Of a stretch of DNA of 64,000 nt, positions 47,243-57,285 are shown piece by piece. Location: assembly GCA_011799875.1 (NCBI GenBank), contig CM022303.1, positions 281,128,850 through 281,192,849 on the forward strand, written 5' to 3'. Every line of letters begins with the position of its first letter. The stretch's first letter is position 1. Below the pieces are notes generated by a model, which worked only from the letters and a program-made list of their open reading frames with translations, was not told where the DNA came from and made no database searches. A program made the position numbers and the translations under genes. The stretch is from Thinopyrum elongatum. Lineage: Eukaryota > Streptophyta > Magnoliopsida > Poales > Poaceae.

Positions 47243-47266
47243 GGGGATGCCCCGGTTGGCATCCCA
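47243..47266 (+). other. Stem-loop in element B, second copy
   Basis: GGGGATGCC (47243-47251), loop CCGGTT, GGCATCCCA (47258-47266). The last pair is lost; the rest is conserved. Confidence 0.7.
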
Positions 47267-49077
47267 CCTTTCTTCTTCAACAATGATCGGTCAGTTTTGG
47301 TTGAGCCTAAGTTTTTTGCTTCTTCACATGATATGTGCTATCCTTGGAATGTTATTTTATTTTGTTTTGATTGTTGTTTGAATAAAATACTTAAGATATG
47401 AAACTCTTAGATGAGAGAGAGTCTTCACATAGCTACTTAATTATTTGACTACTCATTGATCTTCACTTATATCTTTTTGGAGTAGTTTGTTATTTACTCT
47501 CGTGCTTCACTTATATCCTATGAGTAAATGGTTGAATGAATTGAATATCATAAATCTGAAATTATATATGTTTCATATGCTTATCCCATGGGGAGTAATG
47601 ACTTCACATATAAGAAGTATAGGTGGTAAAATTTATTGAAAGTTAGCAAACACAACATTGGTCACTTGAACAATTCATGAAAGAATATTGAAGGAAGAGA
47701 GGTTTCACATATAAATATACTATCTTGGACATCTTCTATGATTGTGAGCCCCATTAATTATTTTCAAACTTGAGCAAATTAGTTGAAGTTGGACAAGGAA
47801 GAAAACGTAATGAGTTATGTTTGGGTATATTTGTATAGAAGTTATATTGTTATGGATCCTCCAACATGTGGTGCTTGCTTAGGATCTTTTGCTAGCCTTC
47901 ACCTGTACTAAGTGGGAAGACTGCTTGTGCATCCACTTCCTTAAACCCAAAGTTATTCCATATGAGTCCACCATACCTACCTATATGCGGTATTTACCTG
48001 CCGTTCCAAGTAAATTTGCATGTGCCAAACCCTAAATATTCAAATAATAATCTGTTTTGTATGCCCAAATCGCTCATGAAGCGCCAGGGGGCGGTCAGTA
48101 TCTTCCATGCTAGGTGGGTTATTCTCACGATGAGTGTTTATTCGCTTGTCATTCACGAGAAAGTGGCTGGTAATTGGGGTGCCCAGTCCTATGATCAAAA
48201 TCAAAATCAAAATATAATAATAAAACAAAACTCCCCCGGATTGTTGTTGGTATGGAGGGCACCCGAGGATTTGGCTAGCCATGGCTTGTGTTTGCTGGTG
48301 GAGGGGGAGTAAAACTTTACTTTTCTGTTTGGGAACCACCTATAATGTGTCTAGCATGGAAGATATTGGGAACTCTCAGTCGTTACATTGACAATGAAAG
48401 CATACCTCTCAAAATTATATTCATCTCTATTTTAAAAGTTTTGAGCTCTGGCACCTCTGCAAATCCCTGCTTCCCTCTGCGAAGGGCCTATCTTTTACTT
48501 TTATGCAAGAGTCAGTAGTATTCCTTCTCATTTCAACCTCAATTATTCTCTAGTTGGCAAGTATCATGTGGTGGGGAAAGATCCAAGCATATATGGCCAT
48601 TCAAATGTATTTGATCTTGAATTATTATTGTTGACAGTTATCTACATGATAAATAAGTTGGGAGGCGAGACATTAAGCCCCTATCTTTCTCTGTGTTCGA
48701 TGGATGCTTTTTGTTCTAAAAATATGCTTTGAGTGTCAGCAATCATGGAAGACTATATGATAGTTGAGTATGTGGAATTTACTAAATCAAAGCTCTTACG
48801 TAGACCCTTCCTGAAAATAAGATGAATTGCAATTGTTTGATGACTAAGAACATAGTTTGTTAGTTTTCAAGAAAGTTTATGGTCTATGCTTTAACATGTG
48901 AATAGCTTGTTACTTGATCATGAGAAGTTTTATGAGATGAGCTACTGTTTATGATATATAATGATGCTAGAAAAAGTGTTTGGAACTATCATTGATCAAA
49001 CTTATGCACTATGCTAGCATTCACACTTCATAAATTATTTCTTTTATCATTTACCTACTCGAGGACGAGCAGGAATT

Positions 49078-49091
49078 AAGCTTGGGGATGC
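49078..49091 (+). other. Polypurine tract of element B
   Basis: AAGCTTGGGGATGC directly before the 3' LTR, preceded by cctactcgaggacgagcagg, which D also has before its PPT. Confidence 0.85.
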
Positions 49092-50736
49092 TGATACGTC
49101 TCCAACGTATCTATAATTTATGAAGTATTCATGCCATGTTTACAACAATTTTATATGGTTTTGGTATGATTTTATTAGAACTAACTCGGACTAACCTTAT
49201 TTTCAGCAGAACTACCGTGGTGTCGTTTTTTGTGCCGAAATAAAAGTTCTCGGAATGGGCTGAAAATTTACGGTGATTTTTTATGGATTAAAAGAGACCG
49301 CCGAAGCACCGGAGCTGGGCCAGGAAGTGACCGAGGAGGCCACAAGCCTAGGTGCGCGCCCACCCCCTAGGGCGCGCCCCCCGGCTTGTGGGCCCCTCGA
49401 GCACCCCCTTGACGTGAGACCGACGCCAAAAATTCCTATAAATACAAAAAACCCCAAAAAGAACCCTAGATCAAAAGTTCCGCCACCACAAGCCTTTGCA
49501 GCCATGAAAAACCAATCAGGACCCCATTCCTGCACCCTGCCGGAGGGGGAAATCATCACCGGAGGCTATCTTCATCATCCCGACGGCCACCATGATGAGG
49601 AGGGAGTAGTTCACCCTCGGGGCTAAGGGTATGTACCAGTAGCTATGTGTTTGATCTCTCTCTCTCTCGTGTTCTTGATTTGGCACGATCTTGATGTACC
49701 GCGAGCTTTGTTACTATAGTTGGATCATATGGTGTTTCTCCCTCTCTATCTTCTTGTGATGAATTGTGTTTTACCTTTGAGGTTTCACTATTATTGGATT
49801 GAATACTTTTATGGATTTGAGAATACTTGATGTATGTCTTGCGTGGGATACCCGTGGTGACAATGGGGTGTTCTATTGATTCACTTGATGTATGTTTTGG
49901 CACTCAACTCGCAGCTTCCCGAGGTGACATTGGGGTAATCTATGCATAGGGGTTTATGCACATTTTCATCCTTGTTTCTCCGGTAGAAATCTTGGGGCAC
50001 TCTTTGAGATTCTTTGTGTTGGATTGAATATTATGAACCTAAAGTTGTTTGATGCATATCGTATAATTAACCCACGGATACTTGTGGTGACATTGGAGTA
50101 TCTAGGTGACATTAGGGTTGATTGATGTGTATCATATGGTGTTATTTTAGTGCGAACTATAGGGCTGTTTGTGACACTTATAGGAATAGTTCAAAAGATT
50201 GATCAGAAATAATAACTTTGAGGTGGTTTCTTACCCTACAATCAATTTCATCTTTGTTCTCCGCGATAGGAACTTTGGAGTGACTCTTTGTCGGACATTG
50301 AGGGATTGCCATATGATTTAATTATGTTATCATTGTTGACAGAATTTAAACTAGTGAAAGTGTGAACCCTAGGCCTTGTTTTCAAGCATTGCAATACCGT
50401 TTTTGCTCACTTTTGTTATTAGTTACCTTGCTGTTTTTATATTTTCAGATTACAAAAACCTATATCTACTATCCATATTACACTTGTATCACCATCTCTT
50501 CGCCGAACTAGTGCACCTATACAATTTACCATTGTATTGGGTGTATTGGGGACACAAGAGACTCTTTGTTATTTGGTTGCAGGGTTGTTTGGGAGAGACC
50601 ATCTTCATCCTACGCCTCCCACAGATTGATAAACCTTAGGTCATCCACTTGAGGGAAAATTGCTACTGTCCTACAAAACTCTGCGCTTGGAGGCCCAACA
50701 CGAGTCTACAATAAGAAGGTTGCGTAGTAGACATCA
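49092..50736 (+). repeat. 3' LTR of element B
   Basis: 1645 bp with the same ends as the 5' LTR. TATA box at 49437-49444. A small open frame at 50376-50639 also exists in the other LTRs of this group, but only because the LTR sequence is shared. Confidence 0.93.
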
Positions 50737-50741
50737 TGTTT

Positions 50742-51081
50742 CATAATTTTCAGTTTCAAAGACTTCATCAGTTTCAGTAATTTCATCAGTTTCAGCATTC
50801 TCAATATCTTTAACTCTAGCAAGTTGTTCATCAAGAAATTCACCTAGTGGCACATTCTTATCCAGCAGAGTAATAGCATCATCATAAGCATCATCCATAG
50901 CATAAGTAGCGTCATCAATAACTTGCGACATATCAGGATTAATATCATGTGGTGGTGTTGCAAGTTTACTCAAAACAGAAGGTGAATCAAGTGCAGAGCT
51001 AGATAATTGTTCCTTACCTCCCCTCGTCTTAGAGGGAACGATCTTGGTTCTATCATCCTTAAGATTCTTCATAGTGATCAA
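50742..51081 (-). pseudogene. Gag N-terminus of element W, right fragment
   Basis: An acidic 115-codon frame beginning with a basic stretch (LKDDRTKIVPSKTRGGKEQ) close to the primer site, as expected for the Gag start. It is cut at 50741 by element B. After removing B (36305 bp) and one TSD copy, the frame continues exactly in the frame at 14396, so the insertion hit an open Gag reading frame. Confidence 0.8.
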
Positions 51082-51120
51082 TAGATATAAATCCCAAGTG
51101 ACTCAACAAATATAGCTATG

Positions 51121-51139
51121 CTCCCCGGCAACGGTGCCA
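51121..51139 (-). other. Primer binding site of element W (tRNA-Asp type)
   Basis: The minus strand reads TGGCACCGTTGCCGGGGAG eleven bases from the LTR. It is complementary to the plant tRNA-Asp 3' end with one mismatch (G to A at a CpG). Confidence 0.85.
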
Positions 51140-51150
51140 GAAAAAGGTCT

Positions 51151-52560
51151 TGATAACCCACAAGTATAGGGGATCGCAACAATTTTTTAGGGTAGAGTAT
51201 TCAACCCAAATTTATAGATTCGACACAAGGGGAGCCAAAGAATAGTTGTAAGTATTAGCAGTTGAGTTGTCAATTTAACCACACCTGGAGATTAAATATT
51301 TGCAGCAAAGTGATCAGTAGCACAGTAATATGATAGATTGATAGTAGTAGTAACGTAGCAGTAGTAACGGTAACAACAATAACCGTTTTGTAGCAGTAGT
51401 AACAGTAGCAATAACAATAGTAACTTAGTAAGAACAATATGTGAAAAACTCGTAGGCATTGGATCGGTGATTTCGTTGGATGATGTTCATCATATAACAT
51501 TCATAACCGAGGGCGACACAGAACTATCTCCAGTTCATAAATATAATGTAGGCATGTATTCCGTAAATAGTCATACGTGCTTATGGAAAAGAACTTGCAT
51601 GACATCTTTTGTCCTACCCTCCCGTGGCAGCGGGGTCCATAAGGAAACTAAGGGATATTAAGGCCTCCTTTTAATAGAGAACCAGAACAAAGCATTAACA
51701 CATAGTGAATACATGAACTCCTCAAACTATGGTCATCACCGGAAAGTATCCCAATTATTGTCACCTTGGGGTTTACGGATCAAAACATGTAATAGGTGCA
51801 TATAACTTGCAAGATCGGATCATGAACATAGATATAATTGTGAAAACATAAACGGTTCAAATATGAAATCATGGCACTCGGGCCCTAGTGACAAGCATTA
51901 AGCATAGCAAAGTCATAGCAACGTCAATATCAAAACATAATGGATACTAGGGATCAAGCCCTAACAAAACTAACTCAATTACATGATGAATCTCATCCAA
52001 CCCACCACCGACCAGTGAGCCTACGAAGGAATTACTCACTCCCGGTGGGGAACATCATGGAATTGGTGATGGAGGATGGTTGATGATGATGAAGACCAAA
52101 GATTCCCCTCTCCAGAGCCCCGAACGGGCTCCAGATCTGGCCTCCCGATGAAGAACAGGAGGTGGCAGCGGCTCCGTATCGTAAAACACAATGAAACTTC
52201 CTCTCCTATTTTTTCCTCCAAAAATAAGATTTTATAGCGTCGGAGTTAGGGTTTGCGGAGCCTCGTGGGCCCCACTACCCACCAGGGCGCGCCAAAGGGG
52301 GGTGGCGCGCCCTGGTGCCTTGTGGGCAGCCTGCCCCCCCTCTAGTGGGTCTTGGTTCCAGTATTTTTTATTTATTCCAAAATAATTCTCCAAAAAGTTC
52401 CGTCCAATTCCGAGAACTTTTATTTCTGCACAAAAACAACACCATGGTAGTTCTGCTGAAAACAGCGTCAGTCCGGGTTAGTTTCATTCAAATCATGCAA
52501 ATTAGAGTCCAAAACAAGAGCAAAAGCATTAGGAAAAGTAGATACGATGGAGACGTATCA
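51151..52560 (-). repeat. 5' LTR of element W
   Basis: 1410 bp, starting in element orientation at 52560 (TGATACGTCTCC) and ending TTATCA at 51151, followed by the primer site. It contains the GC-rich hairpin (52280-52317) and a TATA box (52230-52236). Confidence 0.93.
52230..52317 (-). promoter_or_regulatory. Hairpin plus TATA promoter module in W 5' LTR
   Basis: Arms CACCAGGGCGCGCC (52280-52293) and GGCGCGCCCTGGTG (52304-52317) are perfect 14-bp inverted repeats around a 10-nt loop. In transcription direction a TATA box (TATAAAA, 52230-52236) follows 44 bp downstream. The arrangement recurs in the C and G LTRs. Confidence 0.75.
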
Positions 52561-52790
52561 GTTCACAGCTAAGCCCCTGAGTGTGGACCAGATCCTCACT
52601 TGGATTATTTTTAACTTAGGCGAAAGCTGGTTCGCAGCTAAGCCCCCGAGTGTGGAGCAGATCCTCACTCGGATTATTTTTCACTTAGGCAAAGGCTAGT
52701 TCATAGCTAAGCCCCTGAGCGTGGAGCAGATCCTCACTCGCATTATTTTTAACTTAGGCAAAAGCTGGTTCACAACTAAGCTCTCTCCTA
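52561..52790 (-). repeat. 70-bp tandem repeats of element H, right part
   Basis: Continuation of the array, with acttagg at 52614, 52683 and 52752 (69-bp period). The first bases GTTCA (52561-52565) are the right TSD copy of W and differ from the left copy GTTCG by a CpG-to-CpA change. Together the two parts hold about seven units. Confidence 0.9.
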
Positions 52791-52944
52791 TCCTACACCC
52801 ACTGGGGTGTGTTAGTTTTCGAATGCGGTTAGGCACCTGAGTGAAAATGCAGCTGTAGGCCGAACTAGACAATATACGGGAAAAGCTAGACTTTTATTTA
52901 TCTAAGTTCATTCGGACATACTATTACAAAGGAGAAAATTTATC
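52791..52944 (-). other. Element H sequence between integrase stop and tandem repeats
   Basis: About 150 bp after the end of the polyprotein, without ORFs or recognisable sites. Confidence 0.5.
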
Positions 52945-54109
52945 TTAAGTATAAAACTCGCGGAGCAGGTCCACGTTCCAAGCTCTGGGCTCTTCTGTCT
53001 CTTTGGCGAAGTCGTAGAGTCTGTATGCCCCATTATGCAGGACCTTCAAAAAATGGCAAATGTCCCTTGCCAAGGGGGCGCCAGTTTGTGAGGCTTCTGT
53101 TGATCCACTCGGAGGACCAGGTCTCCTTCCTGAAAAGCATGCCCTCTAACGTGCCTATCGTGGTAGCGGCGCCGGTCTTGTTGGTACACCATCGATCTGA
53201 TAAGCGCCAACTCACGCTCCTCCTCCAAGAGGTCGAGGCCATCCTGCCTTGCTTCTTCGGCTTCGACTTCCGAGTAAAGATCCACTCGGGGAGAATTGTG
53301 AAGCAAATCACTCGGTAAAACTGCTTCCGACCTGTACACCATGAAGAATGGGGTGCGATTGGTGGACAAATTCATGGTCGTCCACAGGCCCTAGAGGACC
53401 GATGGTAGCTCGGTTACCTAGGCCCCTGCCGCGTGCGCTAGGTCGCGCATGAGGCGAGGCTTCAACCCTTGGAGTATCAGTCCATTTGCCCGCTCGGCTT
53501 GCCCATTCGACTGCGGGTGCGCCACGGAGGCGTAATTGACCCGAGTGCCTTGGGTGTAGCAAAACTCACGAAACTCATCCGAGTCAAAGTTAGATCCATT
53601 GTCGGTGATGATGCTGTGTGGGACTCTGAATCTGAAGATTATCTCTTTGATGAGCTGAATGGCGGTGGCCGAGTCCAACTTCTTTATTGGCTTTGCTTCG
53701 ATCCACTTGGTGAACTTATCGACCGCCACCAACATGTGCGTGAAACCACTCGCCCCGGTCTGGAGTGGGCTGACCATGTCGAGCCCCCAGGCGGTGAACG
53801 GCCAGGTGAGGGGAATAGTCTTCAGAGCGGACGCCGGCTTGTGCGATTGATTCGCGTAGAATTGGCACCTGACCACTGATCCACTATATCTCTGGCAGCC
53901 TCATTGCTGTGGGGCCAATAGAACCCGGCTCTGAACGCTTTGGCAACCAGTGTCCATGAGGATGCATGGTGCCCACATGTTCCCGAGTGAATCTCTTGCA
54001 GTATTTGATGCCCTTCCTCCGGTGATATGCATCATTGAGTGACCCCGGTGGTGCTTTTCTTATACAACTGATCTCCAATGACAGTGAAGGCTTTAGATCG
54101 ACGAATGAT
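52945..54109 (-). pseudogene. Integrase of element H (Ty3/gypsy, Tat lineage)
   Basis: Encodes the enzyme that joins element cDNA to chromosomal DNA. The catalytic core is clear at 53418-53876, with D, D and E in the contexts WGLDMVSP, ITDNGSNF and NGQAERAN. The C-terminal domain follows at 53046-53375 (MVYRSEAVLPSDL, YHDRHVRGHAFQEGDLVLR). A final segment reads to a TAA at 52945-52947 (ending LLREFYT). The zinc-binding N-terminal region lies around 53884-54109 but is out of frame. In-frame stops separate core and C-terminal parts, and a frameshift lies near 53046. This is a dead copy. Confidence 0.85.
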
Positions 54110-54877
54110 CTAACGAGCCTCAGCTTCATCTTCTGGGAGTTCCTGCCTACACAGATACGCCAGATATGGTTCAGTCCACTCGGGAGTGATAACAAGGACC
54201 TCTTGGACTAGGTTGATCACCGCAGGGATGTCCACTTCAGTCGGATTGGAGGGACTGATTGGTTGCGGGGGCTCCTCGATGAAAGGGTCTTCCTTGATCG
54301 TGGGCGAGTGCAGGTGTTCTAAGAACACATTGGGTACTATCTTCTGAGTAGAGCCCATCTTGGCCAGATCATCAGCTGCTTGATTCTTGAGTCGCGGCAC
54401 GTGATGGAGCTCCAATCCCTCAAAGTGTTTCTCCATCTTTCTGACAGCATTGCAATAGCCAGTCATTGCCAGACTACGGATATCCCATTCCTTCATGACT
54501 TGGTTTACCACTAAGTTCGAGTCTCCGTAGACCATCAGTCGGCGAATTCCCAGAGAGATCGCCATCCACAGCCCATACAGGAGAGCTTCATACTCGGCTT
54601 CGTTGTTGGAGGAGTCAAAGTGAATCTGAAGCACATAGCTGAGTCGGTCACCTTTAGGGGACACCAAAACCACTCCGGCCCCGGAGCCGTGGAGCATCTT
54701 GGAGCCGTAAAAAAACATCGTCCAATGCTCCAGGAGACTCGGGACGGGCTGCTCTTGTTCCATCCACTCGGTGAGAAAGTCCACTAGGGCTTGCGACTTG
54801 ATGGCTTTTCTTGGCTTTGAAATTGATATCCAGCGGAAGGAGCTCAATGGCCCACTTTGCCACTCGGCCCGTGGCAT
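54110..54877 (-). pseudogene. Archaeal-type RNase H and linker of element H
   Basis: A 255-codon frame. Residues about 45-120 show an RNase H fold of the archaeal/plant second type: WTMFFYGSKMLHGSGAGVVL, then SSNNEAEYEALLYGL and VYGDSNLVVNQV. The first catalytic position reads FYGS, where relatives have F-D-G-S, so the first acidic residue appears lost (D to Y). The ordinary gypsy RNase H precedes it at 54654-55172, so H has two RNase H domains, a known Tat feature. The frame overlaps the preceding one by about 220 bp because of a frameshift near 54800-54870. Confidence 0.78.
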
Positions 54878-56160
54878 CTCTGTTGTTCATGATCTCAGAC
54901 AGAGGGGCGTCACTTATCACCGTGACCGAGTGCTCTTGGAAGTAATGTGCCACCTTCTTTGTAGTCAAATAGATCCCATATACTAGCTTTTGATAATGCG
55001 GATACCTTTGCTTGGAAGGGGTCAGGACTTCAGAGATGTAGTAGACTGGTCGTTGGAGCTTGAAGGTTTTGCCTTGTTCTTCCCGCTCCACCTTGAGTAC
55101 CGTGCTAACAACTTGGCTCGTGGCCATGATGTATAAGAGCAGTGGCTCTTTGCTGCTCGGAGGAGCTAGCACCGGCTGGGTGGAAAGCAGGGCTTTGAGT
55201 TCCTGGAACGCAACCTACGCTTCGGGAGTCCACTCGAACCTGTTAGGCTTCTTCATCAATCGGTTAAGCAGCAAGGCTTTTCCACCGAGTCTTGATATGA
55301 ACCTACGCAAGGCTGCCAGACAGCCTGTGAGGCACTGTACGTCATGGAGACGCTCTGGTTGTTTCATTCGAACGATTGCTCCATTCTTTTCAGGGTTTGC
55401 ATCGATCCCGCGTTCGGAAATGAGAAAACCGAGTAACTTGCCGGCAGGGACCCAAAGGTACACTTAGCCGGGTGGAGCTTGATGCCAAAAGTGCATAAGT
55501 TTGCGAAGGTCTCGGCGAGGTCAGCCAGGAGGTGGGAACCTTTCCTGGACTTGTCCACGATGTCATCCATGTAAGCCTCCATGTTCCGACTGATTTGCTC
55601 CCGTAGGCACTTCTGAATCATGCGCTGAAATGTGGCCCCAACATTTTTCAACCCGAATGGCATAGTGATATAGCAAAAACACCCGAATGGGGTGATGAAC
55701 GCTATTTTTATTTCGTGAGGACCATACATTCGGATCTGGTGGTACCCAAAGTACGCATCCAGAAACGATAACCGCTCACTCCCGGCAGTAGAATCTAGTA
55801 TCTGATCTATGCGAGGGAGAGGAAAATGATCCTTCGGGAAGGCCTGATTGATGTGCTTAAAATCAATGCACATTTGGAGAGAGTTATTTTTCTTCGGCAC
55901 CATGACGACGTTGGCGAGCCACTCAGAGTGGTACACCTCTCGGATGAACTTGGCGGCTAAGAGCCATGCTATCTCCTCACCGATTGCCTTGCACTTCTCT
56001 GCGGAAGATCGTCGAAGGTGCTCTTTGACAGGCTTCATCTTCGAGTCGACACAGAGTCTGTGCTCAGCCAGTTCCCTGGGAACACCCGTCATGTCAGAAG
56101 GCTTCCATGCGAAGATGTCCCAGTTCTCACGAAAAAACTGGATGAGCTCGCCTTCCTATT
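54654..56160 (-). pseudogene. Reverse transcriptase and gypsy RNase H of element H
   Basis: The polymerase copies element RNA into cDNA and the attached RNase H degrades the template. In 55364-56092 I see the fingers/palm motifs: WLANVVMVPKKN, LSFLDAYFGYHQI, MPFGLKNVGATFQRM and the catalytic box AYMDDIV. The connection domain follows at 55215-55463 (GKLLGFLISERGI), in another frame overlapping the first by 100 bp, which marks a frameshift near 55364-55463. The RNase H part is 54654-55172 (KQRYPHYQKLVYGI). A TAG separates the last two frames near 55215. Nearby SEWLAN and RGID contexts fit Tat elements. It is non-functional. Confidence 0.85.
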
Positions 56161-56511
56161 TGCTGTCAAGGGTGGTGGGGATGTTGGTTGGGGCGGCATT
56201 CGGATCCTCAGGATGAATGTGCACTGGCTTCGTCTCTCCTGCTGACTGGAAAGCAGATTCCACAGTTGGCTTTTTGGACTTCAACAGTTCACTTGAATCC
56301 ACTGCTTTCTTGTACTCATCCAACTCGGCCATTGCCATCTGTTCGTCAGCGATCTGGAGCCCTTCTGGAGACATTCTTTGGCCAACTTCTGATTGCCCGT
56401 GATAGTGATCACACCCTTCGGCCCTGGCATCTTAAGCTTAAGATACACATAACATGGACGGGCCATGAAATGTGCGTAGGCGGGCCTACCCAGGATAGTG
56501 TGGTAAGCACT

Positions 56512-56950
56512 CTAGAAGTCTACCACTTCGAAAGCCATCCGTTCCTTTCGGAAGTTCTTATCTTCGCCGAATACGACGTCGAGGGCGATCTGTCCGGGTG
56601 ATTTGGCCTTCTTCCCGGGGATTACCCCGTGAAACTGCATGTTGCTCTTGCTAAGCCGGGACATCGGAATGCCCATTGCCTCCAGGGTGTCGGCGTAAAT
56701 GATGTTGAGCCCGATGCCGCCGTCCATTAGGACTTTGCGCAATCAGACCCCTCCAATGGCCGGGTCAACCACCAAAGCCTCCCGCCCGGGGGTCGGTATG
56801 TGGGCTGGGTGGTCCGACTAATCGAAGGTCACTGGCGTCTTGGCCCAGTCAAGGTACTTTGTGACAGACGAAACCGCCATGTTGACCTCTCGGTTGATAA
56901 CCTTGAGGCGACTCTTGCTTTCGACATCGGCGAAGATCATCAAGACTTTC
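56512..56950 (-). pseudogene. Aspartic protease region of element H
   Basis: The frame from 56742 contains RKVLMDGGIGLNIIYADTL, the DGGS-type active site of Tat proteases with the serine replaced by isoleucine. The preceding 56750-56950 reads in frame through the expected pre-protease region (AVSSVTKYLDWAKTPVTFD) before a TAG stop. The protease matures the Gag-Pol polyprotein. The stops and the altered active site indicate a dead copy. Confidence 0.75.
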
Positions 56951-57285
56951 TTGATGTTGGGGGGTACCCAGAAGTACCTTTGCCTCTGTTGTCGTCATCA
57001 TCTTCGTCCTTGTCCTCGGAGGAATCTTGCCGCATTCTCTTTCTTTAGGAGTCGGCACTCCCGAGTGGTATGCTTGGGCAAAATTAAATTGCCCTCCTCA
57101 TCTTTCTTCGTATGGATCTGGTAGGGTTGATCAAGGATGTCACTCTTCAGGGAGACTTGCTTCTTCCCCTTCCAGTCTTTCTTCTACTTTTGGGAGCCTT
57201 TGCCTTTGCCTTGGTCGGCCAGGGCTGTAGTCTCAACGCTCCCTCCAGCTTCAACCTTCCGCTTGTGCTTCTTGCCCTTGTCCGA

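Larger units (their letters stand above)
46312..49077 (+). other. Element B 3' noncoding region with duplicated modules
   Basis: About 2.8 kb without supported ORFs. Two related units of roughly 0.7 kb (first: 17340-17681 plus 46307-46620; second: 46640-47380) each contain AAGCTTGGGGATGC twice (46437, 46494; 47180, 47237) and a hairpin GGGGATGCC...GGCATCCCC. 47875-48495 is the block shared with W and G. Confidence 0.65.
14432..50736 (+). mobile_element. Element B: non-autonomous Athila-lineage LTR retrotransposon
   Basis: A complete plus-strand element with LTRs 14432-16062 and 49092-50736 and a perfect TSD TGTTT (14427-14431, 50737-50741) in the gag of W. Excluding the nested element C it is about 7.7 kb. 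It has a tRNA-Asp primer site, one degenerate ORF for an acidic protein (16096-17158), a long 3' noncoding region with duplicated modules, and a PPT. There is no gag, protease, polymerase or integrase. The LTRs differ at about 6% in the first 200 bp by eye. Solo LTR S1 shares its 3' half. Confidence 0.92.
6654..52560 (-). mobile_element. Element W: WHAM/Sabrina-like Athila-lineage gypsy retrotransposon
   Basis: A complete minus-strand element bounded by 1410-bp LTRs (51151-52560 and 6654-8063) and by the TSD GTTCG (6649-6653) / GTTCA (52561-52565) in H's tandem array. Its own sequence is about 10 kb; element B and everything nested in it make up the rest. Order: LTR, tRNA-Asp primer site, gag, protease, an intergenic hairpin module, an Athila-type ORF in the env position, 3' noncoding region, PPT, LTR. 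There is no reverse transcriptase or integrase between protease and the env-position ORF, so it is a non-autonomous type. By eye the LTRs differ at roughly 8% in the first 240 bp, making it the oldest of the dated insertions here. Confidence 0.9.
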
